The position numbers and the translations under genes were made by a program. From NCBI RefSeq assembly GCF_032854445.1, contig NC_088302.1, positions 14,379,338 through 14,443,337 on the forward strand: a stretch of DNA of 64,000 nt, given 5' to 3'. This stretch comes from Liolophura sinensis. Taxonomy: Eukaryota > Mollusca > Polyplacophora > Chitonida > Chitonidae. Below, in pieces: positions 12,220 through 21,769 of this stretch. Positions within the stretch are counted from its first letter, which is position 1. Every line of letters starts with the position of its first letter. The notes below the pieces were generated by a model. That model was not told the origin of the DNA and made no database searches. It saw only the letters and a program-made list of their open reading frames with translations.

Positions 12220-12452
12220 TACCAGTCATTACCAATTGGACCAGACACTATGCCATCGTATACCAGTCATTACCATTAGGCCAGACACTATATCATCGTA
12301 TACCAGTCATTACCATTAGGCCAGACACTATATCATCGTATACCAGTCATTACCATTAGGCCAGACACTATACCATCGTATACCAGTCATTACCATTAGG
12401 CCAGACACTATACCATCGTATACCAGTCATTACCATTAGGCCAGACACTATT
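12220..12452. repeat. 40-bp tandem repeat, about six units
   Basis: The unit TACCAGTCATTACCATTAGG + CCAGACACTATAYCATCGTA begins at about 12220, 12261, 12301, 12341, 12381 and 12421 (the last is partial). The later units are almost identical and the first is the most diverged. No gene overlaps it. Confidence 0.95.
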
Positions 12453-13049
12453 AGATAGTTTAAATTAGGTAATATGATTAGTTTTTATCTTAATTTTAAT
12501 ACAAGCTATAACTGACATCTGTCTCAAAATTTACACTGTTTTTCTATGAGTCGGTGTAAAAATTTAGCAGAGAATGGAGAACCCCCCCGCCCTCCTCCAT
12601 CCCTGCTTGAAGTAGACAGTTGTTCACTCATGCCTTTGCGATCACGATGTTGTGGGTAAGCTGGTAACGTAGATGTAATGCTCACGCAAAGCAAGAGAGC
12701 TATTGACTGTCTGTCTGGCTTGGAACCCAGTTGCCTCTGAGCGGGAAAATGTACTCCATCACTGTACAGTTATCCATTTAAAAAGCAAGTACTTTGACTA
12801 TAGTTTTTCATGACACCTAGAATTGTTTTTTGTATCTAGTGTGTATACATTTACAACACTCATCACTGGTGGAAAATTCCAAATCTGTCATTAGAAGTTA
12901 TAGTCTTTTTGGTTTCAAAGCATTTACGCTAAGAGATGATTTGTTATGTGTTTAATGTATACAAGCTGTAACCCCCGCCATACATGATGTAGTTGTCTCT
13001 TGTTTGTATGCCTTTGGACCAGTTGGTCTTGTGCAACAAAGTATTATTA

Positions 13050-13262
13050 TTAAACGGTCGCTGTGAGTTCAAAACCAGCTCATGCTGTCTTCCTCTCCGG
13101 CCGTACGTGGGAAGATCTGCCAGCAACCTGCGGATGGTCGTGGGTTTCCCCCGGGCTCAGCCCGGTTTCCAGCCACCACAATGCTGGCCGCCGTCGTATA
13201 AGTGAAATATTCTTGAGTACGGCGTAAAACACCAATCAAAAAAAAAAATAAAAATAAAAAAT
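13050..13262 (+). mobile_element. Family 1 SINE, 5'-truncated
   Basis: It begins in the B-box region (TCGCTGTGAGTTCAAAACCA) and continues through the whole body and tail to CCAATCAAAAAAAAAAAT. It is highly similar to the full copies. Confidence 0.9.
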
Positions 13263-13299
13263 TATTATTAAACATATGTCATAACCTTTTCCGTAAAAC

Positions 13300-13740
13300 T
13301 GCTGACAGAGAGACGGACATTTAGCAATAGTGAAGAATGCCGGACCCGGATACGGGTCAGGATGACTCCAACATATATTAGAGTTGTGCATTTTCACAAG
13401 GACAAAGTTTCATCTGTGCTTAACTTCTTTACGGTATTGCACAAGGCTGAAAAATTCAAAAGTTCCTTGACCCAGCCACAAGTAGACCCGGATCACCACA
13501 GCAGTTAAATTGATTGGTGCTTGTACCCAAGAGTTACCAAAAGACGTGAATAACATTTATCCTAAAAATGCTGAACAATCGTTAAAACATTTTCTCAACA
13601 AGCAGACGGATCCAAATCCCCATCACATTTTAACTACTGACAGACAAACAGACAGATAGACAGACAAACATACAGACGGTCAGACAACTCCGCCAAAACC
13701 ATATCCCCCGGTGGCAGAGGTGGTAAATCCATTTTTGTAT
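13300..13740 (+). mobile_element. Non-autonomous interspersed repeat with CAGA-rich end (possible)
   Basis: The stretch runs through CCTTGACCCAGCCACAAGTA then GACCCGGATCACC. It ends in a run of GACAGACAAACAGACAGAT type repeats followed by CCAAAACCATATCCCCCGGT. This arrangement resembles dispersed repeats I have seen in mollusc DNA. No second copy occurs in this window, so it rests on resemblance alone. Confidence 0.35.
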
Positions 13741-13821
13741 ATTGGATGTAAACTTATAAAAGGAATATATATAGGTAAATTAGAACTGGATATTAATTTT
13801 TTTGTTTATTTATTTATTTAG

Positions 13822-13920
13822 CATGAGGGAAACCCACGGCCATCCGCAGGCTGCTGACAATCCTTCCCACGTACGGCTGGAGAATAAGTCAGCATGAGCT
13901 GGACTCACAGCGACTGAGAT
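13822..13920 (-). mobile_element. Family 1 SINE internal fragment
   Basis: The plus strand reads GGGAAACCCACGGCCATCCG ... TCCCACGTACGGCTGGAG ... CATGAGCTGGACTCACAGCG, the reverse complement of the SINE body and B-box region. A poor tail-like remnant follows. Confidence 0.7.
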
Positions 13921-15443
13921 AATAATTTCATTGGGGTTTTAACCCCGTATTCATGAATTTTGTACTTACACATTCGACGGGAGTCAGTTTAACAATGGCG
14001 GGAACTACTTCGGAGTAAACCATCCACTTTTTGCAAATAAATGACAATCTCTCCAACTTGTTACACAGAGATATTCATCCACAGAGACAGCTCATGCAAG
14101 GTGTGCGTTATACTGATGGATAGCAAGTGATCTCCACAGAACTTTAGGGAGTCTACCTGACTATGCAGTCCTAGATGTGCCGTCAACCGCTTAGACCATC
14201 CAGAACCCCAGAGCAATGAGGGTTGAAGAATTTCGAAGATTCCCTACACAAAAAAACAATGGAAATCAAACACAACTTGTGTTGTTTCGTTCAACACAGA
14301 AATATGTCACCCCAACACAAACATGTGTTAAACAAATGTGAAGTAATTCAACACAAAACAGAGTTGTTCAAATACGACACAAGACTTTTGTTGGAAAAAA
14401 CACAAGTTTGTGTTCATATGGCTGTTCCATCAAACATCCTCTCCCGTATATATAGGACAAAGATGGGGAAACTAGGAAATTCGTGAATAAAAGTTTATCA
14501 GTGTTTTGGAGTATAAGGGAACAAAATATTTCTGTCATTTTCTCTTTTGCAGGACCCTATACGTCACCCTATACGTCACCTTGAAATACTTACGTCACTC
14601 ACGATTTCAGTTTATTCCAGGATAATAAGTAAGTTTCGAGTGTCGATTCAGTATCACATAATCTGTCAAAAATGTTAGGCAACTATCTAGGTATACACCA
14701 ACTACTTCTAGAGCGGCCCACCCAGTTTGATTAATCATCGGTATGCGTTTAAAGTGAAAAAGTAGATACAACCACTTGACTTCCATTGAGTGTCGCTTTG
14801 ATACACGCTATCCCTTTAAGTGTGTCTCTCCTGTGGACGAACGAGTGAGCTTCCAGCAAATTGCGAACTTTATACAACGCAATGGCCGTTTGATAGCTAC
14901 GACAAGGCTAGCGGTTTCTGATCGGCTACAGAGGACGATTAAAGCCATAGGTAATCCAAAACTAATGGTGTTACTTGACTGCGTTAATCAAGAATTAATG
15001 ACTGGGTTTGAAATAGTGGTTGTTGATGAAAATTACTCATGAAAAGTGCGAAAAACAAATGACATCTCTTTGAATACTGCTCAGGGTAGGTGCGAAAGCA
15101 ATCTTACATAGTGATAATGCATCCCCAATTGTTTTCATCTCTTATCCAGATTACGAGGATTAGCGACACCACAGGAAATAAAATACTTATTTGACTAGCT
15201 TGAGTAATTCCGGCCAAAATATAACTAGGAAAGTCTAACAGTTGTAAGAATTTTTTTTCAGTATTGCCTTGATTAAATGCAAGAAAAATCATTTTCGCGA
15301 ACCCATTTTTGAAGTAAATCCACCCGGGGAATAAATTAATATATAGTGTGAAGCGGGCAGAAGGAAAGAATAGTAAATACTTAATCTGGCATACACACGA
15401 ATTGTAGATCTACAGTGTAGCCCAGGACAAAACTATAGCTTAC

Positions 15444-15568
15444 CAGTCCGTATTGGCAGTGTGGTTGGAAATGCCTAGACAAAGATCAAATTCAACGTCT
15501 GGAAACTCAGAATCTTCAGTCTGACCAGAGATGTCAGTATCATAAATCGGAACTTCAACGTCGTCCAT
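15444..15568 (-). CDS. Candidate acidic first coding exon of an unidentified minus-strand gene
   Basis: On the minus strand an ATG (15566-15568) opens 41 codons rich in Asp and Glu (MDDVEVPIYDTDISGQ ... SEFPDVEFDLCLGIS). It runs straight into a good donor, TG|GTAAGC, at 15438-15443. The composition is that of an acidic, unstructured N terminus. I could not find the next exon between here and copy B, so the gene is incomplete or spurious. The Asp/Glu bias and the clean donor are the only support. An alternative is a chance open stretch of 125 nt. Confidence 0.3.
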
Positions 15569-15855
15569 TATGGGTTCAAATTTGTAAGGCAGTATATTTG
15601 CTTCTGTAGTTAGGATCCATCTAAAAATGACATCGTTTTGATACGAATTCCCAGGTTAAATAGGCCAGCTAGGCTTGGGATGGCCATCTATGACCTCACC
15701 CGCTGAGCTTTGCCAGGCGGCCGGGTGGAGATCGGCTAGGGTAGTAAATCTATTGTTTTTGGTGATTTAATGTCATAATTACGTTTTCCTGAGGGCCTTC
15801 TGATAAAGAGGTACTAATCTTTATGCTAAAAACAAGTAGCTAACTCTGGACACTG

Positions 15856-16311
15856 ATCCTTTAAGGAAGTATTCCTGAAGGTAAACACTCTGTTTTTAAG
15901 TTGACTGGGGGTTCAAATAGCGCTGTTAGTCTAAGACTGTTGGCAATATATGTGTTAGCCCATTGAATATTCCTTTAAGGAAGTATTCCTGAAGGTAAAC
16001 ACTCTGTTTTTAAGTTGACTGGGGATTCAAATAGCGCTGTTAGTCTAAGACTGTTGGCAATATATGTGTTAGCCCATTGAATATTCCTTTAAGGAAGTAT
16101 TCCTGAAGGTAAACACTCTGTTTTTAAGTTGACTGGGGATTCAAATAGCGCTGTTAGTCTAAGACTGTTGGCAATATATGTGTTAGCCCATTGAATATTC
16201 CTTTAAGGAAGTATTCCTGAAGGTAAACACTCTGTTTTTAAGTTGACTGGGGATTCAAATAGCGCTGTTAGTCTAAGACTGTTGGCAATATACGAGTTAG
16301 CCCATTGAATA
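15856..16311. repeat. 114-bp tandem repeat, four units
   Basis: Units anchored at CCTTTAAGGAAGTATTCC start at 15858, 15972, 16086 and 16200, an exact 114-bp period. The copies differ at only a few positions (for example GGGGGTTC against GGGGATTC, and ATACGAGTT in the last). Each has the palindrome CCTTTAAGG at one end. Confidence 0.95.
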
Positions 16312-16678
16312 ATAAGTATGTTTAATTAAAAGGGGCATAACCCATACAAAGGTACCCATCTGCGAGGGCTGCCATATCAAAACGTGAACTAAAGACATGT
16401 AGCAACTTAAACATAGGAAGGAGATTTGGCCGCCCTGGGTGGTACAAATATATGAAATTTTGTGCCTTGGCCCATGGACTAGTGCTTGGGTGAGTGCTTG
16501 GGGTTTAACGTCGTACTCCCATGGACTAGAAGTCCACTCATATGTATTTACCCCAAATACAAAACACCTGAAATAGAAAATGGAACGAAACAGCTTTTTG
16601 TATACATAAATCATCCAATTACACAACACACCAAAAACTCACCACCTTTTTCTTAAGCCACTGAAGAATTATAGAAAT

Positions 16679-16684
16679 TTTATT
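16679..16684 (-). terminator. Probable poly(A) signal of copy C
   Basis: AATAAA on the minus strand lies about 130 bp beyond the copy C stop. This gives a much shorter predicted 3' UTR than in copies A and B. Confidence 0.4.
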
Positions 16685-16814
16685 TAAACAGCAAAAATTA
16701 GTTGTACATGTATTTATATATACTGCACCGTATAGGTAATTTATGGCACTCGAACTGTTTTTAGTCCTTTGGAGAAATAACTGGCAACAATTACTGAATT
16801 CATAATTTTACAAT

Positions 16815-19800
16815 CTACACATTTGGAAATTTCTGAAAGATATTTGTAAGACAAAAGCTTGTGTCTTCGTCCGTCACCTCAGCCGGTTTCTTGTCTTGCT
16901 TGAAAATCCTCTTCAACACTGACTTCTTTCCTTTTTCTGCTTCAAGGAAAGATACAAGTGAAACGTAAAAGGCGTACAAATATTCAAATTTAGACAATCA
17001 GACTTAAAGAGGCCTTTATTTCTTGAAGAGTCGTATAAATATCCTGTATATGCCTTCGTATTACAAACATTCTGCAACTTTTATTAAACTATTAACCAGA
17101 TTCATGAAAAATATATTTCGATTGCACAAATGGACAGATTTCATATGTAAATATGGCTTTGATATGGCTTTATGTCCATTATACAGACAATGAAAAATGG
17201 TTTCCAAAATACAGACGCACACACACATGCAGAATTTGACATACATTTACAATATAAACATTCTATCATGTGCTATAAAATTGTGTTTTAAAAAATACAG
17301 TATAAAACGAACGGCTTTATGAACTTGATAACCTTAACCTTTTTGCGAATTTGGTCACAAAAGAAAAACATGATCAATTTAAGATATGGTCACGTGACTT
17401 ACTGCTGTCGTCTGCGGAACTGCCAGGAATTTCAATGGTGACGTCATCAAGGGGGATTTCCTAAACACAATCAGACTAAATATTACTAAGTAGGCCTATG
17501 ATTTTCTATAATGCTCTCAAAGAATTACTAATCTCAACAAATTTTCCTAAATTAATCTAACCTACATTTATTAATCTGATTGTTGTTTAACAGTATTTTT
17601 CATTTGTATGGTTGTGGTCAGTTTTATACGTACCTCTATGACAAGTTGGTGATGAACTTTCCAACGTTTAACGTACAGATTTGTACATTTGTACTGGCAG
17701 AAAGAGAACTTGTCTTTAACACAATTCAATAGATAGATAAATAAATAAATAGATATATTGCCCACCTCCATGCCACTGTCGGACGAGTAACCAGTGCCAG
17801 TCGTCTTTCTTGACAACATCCGGGTATCTGCACATGGAGAAATCCTAGCAGAGTTCTTTATGGCTTGTGCTGAAAAAAAAAATTAAAAAAAGATGAAAAC
17901 GAAAAATTGATCAACCAGATAACGAAATGAGGGAATGAGCCATATTTAGTAATTTTTGTTACACGAACAGAAAATTCTTACGGCAACAGATAGGTGTTAA
18001 GCTATTAATGAGTTCAATCAATACACTGGGCATGTATATAATATATCGTCGTGAGTCAATTGTCCAGAACGACGCCACGTACATGTATAACAGAATAACC
18101 AGAGTGTGATGGAATAACCACCGTTCCTCTGCAGGACACAATAAACTAACAGCCTGATTTGAACAATACGTGTATATATTTATACAAATATCATAATTTC
18201 TGATCCTAACACGTAAATTGCAACTGTACGCAGTCATCACCGCCCTCCACCTACCCTTACTAAAAGGAAAAAAACGACAGTTCGTCCCCCAAATCTACAA
18301 TTATTCTCATCTTATTATACTTGTACGTAAGAAGGTCTGCCAACGATGTGCTGGCGATCGTGGGTTTCCCCCGGGCCCTGCCAGTTTTCCACCCTGTTTA
18401 ATGCAGGCCGCCGTCGTAAAACACAAATCAAATAAATAAGTAAATAAATGTAATTAGATAGACGACTCACCTTTCGCACTGGCCTCAATACGATTGCAAT
18501 ATTCCAACAACTCTTGGATCTTCTCGTCTACTTTCCTATCGATGTATTTGTCGATTCTTTCTTTGATTTTGCTCATGGGCGTGGGTTCGGCACTATATAC
18601 CTGATCAATAGTAACTAGAACCTGGGACACAATCTGCCGCACGATGAAAGCCTGGACAGGGTCAGCGTTTGAGCCTGTGTAAACACATTTGTAATATAAA
18701 GACACGTTATATGTTGGTATGTTTTTTATTTATTCATTCCATCAACTGACGTCTTGCCAAACATAATCAACTTTAGGGACAGTGGTTACACTTCGGGACT
18801 GTGGAAACCCGGAGTAATAATACTACATCTCGTCAAGTAAAAACCCAGGACGCAAAGGAAAGGGTGAAATAGCGAGCGCTGGATTCGAACAAGTGATATC
18901 GCTGGTCAAATTAGCGCGTTGAATAATCTTTATTTCTCGCATATTGAGCATTCAACCTTGTTAATGCAATAAAGTTAATTATCCGATATATGTGCACAAA
19001 TCAAAGGATCAGTTTTGCGCACATCACAGTACTAAACGCCGGACATATTTATGTAAATGATATTTAACACTTTACTTAAGAAGTTTTCACAAGGTCAATG
19101 TCGTGCAAATGACTTACTTTTGGTAACTAATTACCCTCCGCTATGTATTTGACAAACCTACAGATGGAGATTAAAGATGCAACAAAACCAGCAAGGGCTG
19201 GATTCGAGCCTTGACATCAGAGGCAGATCAACTGTAGTTAGATCAAGACTGGGTGAACTAGCTGGGTGTGTGAATTTGTGAAACATTTGGTTCTTTTCGT
19301 CTGAAAATGTGTTTAGGCCTGTCTTGTCTTAGTCTCTTATTACAGGGTTTTTGTAATTTAGAGGGATCATCATAGGCAACTGCCGTATACATCGATGTTT
19401 TAAGCTGGTCACATTGTAACGACAAAGCTGTAAGTACAAAGCTAGATAGCAAACTGTTGGGGTTTTAATGTGATGACGTCATAGGCGAACCCGCATTTAA
19501 ACATAAACTTCGCGTTGTGTTAGCTTTGTAACTCACAGGTACATAGTAGTGAACATCCCTGTCTGGCTCTATCTGTAAGAAACAAAAACCAAATGCGTCA
19601 CATTTTCATGGGCTTATAATGTGTAATTAAAGGGATACAGAATCGATGCTGAATGGCTGACAGTGGAGATAGGATTTCCTGGGTTAAGTCTTACAGCCTT
19701 GCTCACCCTTTGAATAAATGTACCATACCTAATATTGAGCTTAGGTTAGGCATAGCCAGGACTTGCCTGTCTCTCATAGCAGACAATCAGCAACGATTCT

Positions 19801-20025
19801 GTATCCCTTTAAATCAATGCATTAAAATAGCCCTGAAAGTAAAATCTGTTTTAAACAATTAAAAGCGTGATGTAATAGGCCCAAAACATCTATTATATTA
19901 AACCCCTTTATTATTTTTGACAGATTCGCAATGCACATTTCAAAGGTAAGTTTATTATTAGTACAGATATGGCTTGTTGCATCGCACATGAAATCAATCT
20001 GCTTTTACTTACCAAAACAAGGCAT
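16815..20025 (-). CDS. Small unrecognised protein, diverged family copy C (five or six exons, about 167-179 aa)
   Basis: Well-supported minus-strand exons are 20013-20025 (MPCF), 18471-18674, 17766-17869, 17403-17460 and 16815-16939 (or 16936). Phases match copies A and B. Exon 3 encodes IVRQIVSQVLVTIDQVYSAEP then KYIDRKVDEKIQELLEY, clearly paralogous to A and B. Exon 4 has lost the STDES repeats but ends SDSGME, parallel to DCYSDME. Exon 5 opens EIPLDDVTIEIP, the most constant motif in the family. The last exon is basic then mixed (KSVLKRIFKQDKK ... IFQKFPNV). Exon 2 is uncertain. A 36-nt GT-AG candidate at 19537-19572 keeps frame but shows no similarity to the KIQQWF exon of A and B. Skipping it also keeps frame because the exon is symmetric (phase 1-1). 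The frame is open throughout, so this looks like a functional, older paralogue. Confidence 0.8.
18324..18450 (+). mobile_element. Family 1 SINE fragment in copy C
   Basis: Body (GTGGGTTTCCCCCGGGCCCT) and shortened tail (GCCGCCGTCGTAAAACACAA, then AATAAATAAGTAAATAAAT). It ends about 20 bases from the donor of copy C exon 3. Confidence 0.8.
19627..19812. mobile_element. MITE with TTAA target duplication in intron 1 of copy C
   Basis: Terminal inverted repeats AGGGATACAGAATCG (19631) and CGATTCTGTATCCCT (ending 19808) bound a 178-bp element. The pairing extends inward with one mismatch (ATGCT against AGCAA). TTAA lies outside both ends (19627-19630 and 19809-19812), the target duplication typical of piggyBac-type transposition. 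No transposase is encoded. The short open frame inside it is incidental. Confidence 0.8.
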
Positions 20026-20170
20026 TCTGGATATCTTGATATTGCCTCATGCCAGTTGAGAAAAAGATGACGGAGACAATGAAAGGCGAAATTGAGACGG
20101 ATTGTTACGTCGTGGTTTGTGACGTCACTGCATTCGGAGAATACAAAACTCAAAGGGGAGGTAATTTAAC
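20026..20170 (-). promoter_or_regulatory. Copy C promoter with a perfect CRE
   Basis: Upstream of the copy C ATG, a perfect TGACGTCA lies at 20120-20127 and a half-related TTACGTCG starts at 20105. The rest does not align by eye with the copy A and B promoters. Retention of CRE-type sites is the only shared element. Confidence 0.4.
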
Positions 20171-21349
20171 GCGGACTCAAACTAATGCATAGTTAACGTT
20201 ATGTTAATACATATGGCGCTTTTGTGGTTATTGTTTTCTTATAACAATACGTTTTCTTTAATGAAAATTTTCTTTTATCTACATGTATAAAAAAAACATT
20301 TGTCTGCTCATAAATTGATATAGCCTTAACTAAGCAAAATCTCTCCATCTCTTCACCTCGCCTTCTCTTTTCTGATGTGCAGTCAGTACTAGATCTAAGA
20401 TCTGTTTCATTCTTTGAAGATTAACTTTCAGAAATACATACTGCATCTGTACTCTTCAATTTACTAATTTGGAGCTAGGTCTTTCGAGTGTGTTGTCCTC
20501 AACATGCTGGATGCTACAGAAATATGTTTTCATTAGTCCTATACAGTAATTCTGATTTCATATCACCAAACTGTTCGTGAATAACAAATACCAATGCACA
20601 TTTAACACTAATGTAAGTGCCACATCGAAAGCAAGTCAATGTTTGCTAACAGCCATTTATGATACGAGTCGGCCACTCTCGTCATCGACAAGATAAACTT
20701 GTGGAAAGTTTTGATGGAAACCAAGAAGATTAAAAGGGCGATTGACAATTTGTTTGGGTGACTTAACGTTAATTCTTGCTTTAACAATTAACTGTAGGAA
20801 CTATAAGCTAGGAACTATTGAAAAAACGTAGGCAATCTTAAAAATTTTCAACGGAGCAGCCGCGTCCACCCTAGCAACAGAGACACGTGATTCCAAAATG
20901 GTTGTGTACGAAGTTCGGTCGCTGTCCGAGTGCAGGCCTTGGTTATATTTGTGTTAATTGCCACGTTATGGTATTTCATATTCTCACATATTGAGATGAT
21001 ATGAATTCGGGATTATTTCAAGATCACGGGAAACCGGGTTTCGTGCATTACAGCTTGGAATCGTTCAGGATAGCGCAGGCGAGAAGACCGAGTTTCAGCT
21101 TTGTGACTGTAGGGCCTGCTTATTCTGAGCGGTTAATGTAGAAGCTAAACTGGCAACATGGCTCATTACTGTTCTCAGAGCTAGTTCAGTGCTTATTCAG
21201 TTTCTCGAATGTGCAATTCTTACATCATCATAATGAAACTAAGACTGTGGTCGATGCGGCACCTCTTCGCCTTAGCAGCGAATACACATGTAAACTGATT
21301 ACCAGTCCTTTATAGCAATGGAGTCAACACTCATCTTTTGTTCTTCTTA

Positions 21350-21437
21350 TTCGCGGATGGTCGTGAGATGCCTCAAAGCTCTTCCCGATTTCCGTCGTAT
21401 AGGTGAAATATTCTTGAGTACTGCGTGAAACACTAAA
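21350..21437 (+). mobile_element. Family 1 SINE fragment
   Basis: GCGGATGGTCGTGAG and TTTCCGTCGTATAGGTGAAA ... TTGAGTACTGCGTGAAACAC match the end of the body and the tail, with the central part deleted. Confidence 0.75.
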
Positions 21438-21769
21438 CTCATATTTCAACTTGCTTATTTTTAAGACGATGGTCCACAGTGAACATTCCGCTTCATGAAA
21501 GCAAACAAAAAAAAAAGCACTACATCTCCCCTCTCCATACATACAGACCTCATGGAATTTATGTCACCGCTGTAGTGTATGGAATAAAACTTCACGATTT
21601 CCTGTCACCGATTATATCTGGGAAATGCATATATTATGAGCTTACCAGTATTGATACAGATCAGGGTGAGATAACTCTCAACACACTGTGAAATAGGGGA
21701 AACAACTTTTGTGGTCATGCCCTTCATAAGTCATCTGATTTCGAGTCGGGCGGCGTCATTGTAAACAGA

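Larger units (their letters stand above)
11890..15443. other. Repeat-bearing gap after copy B
   Basis: It contains the 40-bp array, the SINE copies at 13.05 and 13.82 kb, a possible interspersed repeat at 13.3-13.74 kb, and a cluster of AACACA/TGTGTT motifs at about 14255-14425. The open frame at 14776-15042 (88 codons, no splice or homology support) is not called as a gene. Confidence 0.5.

Noticed and set aside
14776-15042. 88-codon open frame on the plus strand
   Set aside because: No known motif, splice support or paralogue. Could be chance.
19653-19862. 69-codon open frame on the plus strand
   Set aside because: It lies mostly inside the TTAA-flanked MITE and is antisense to copy C.
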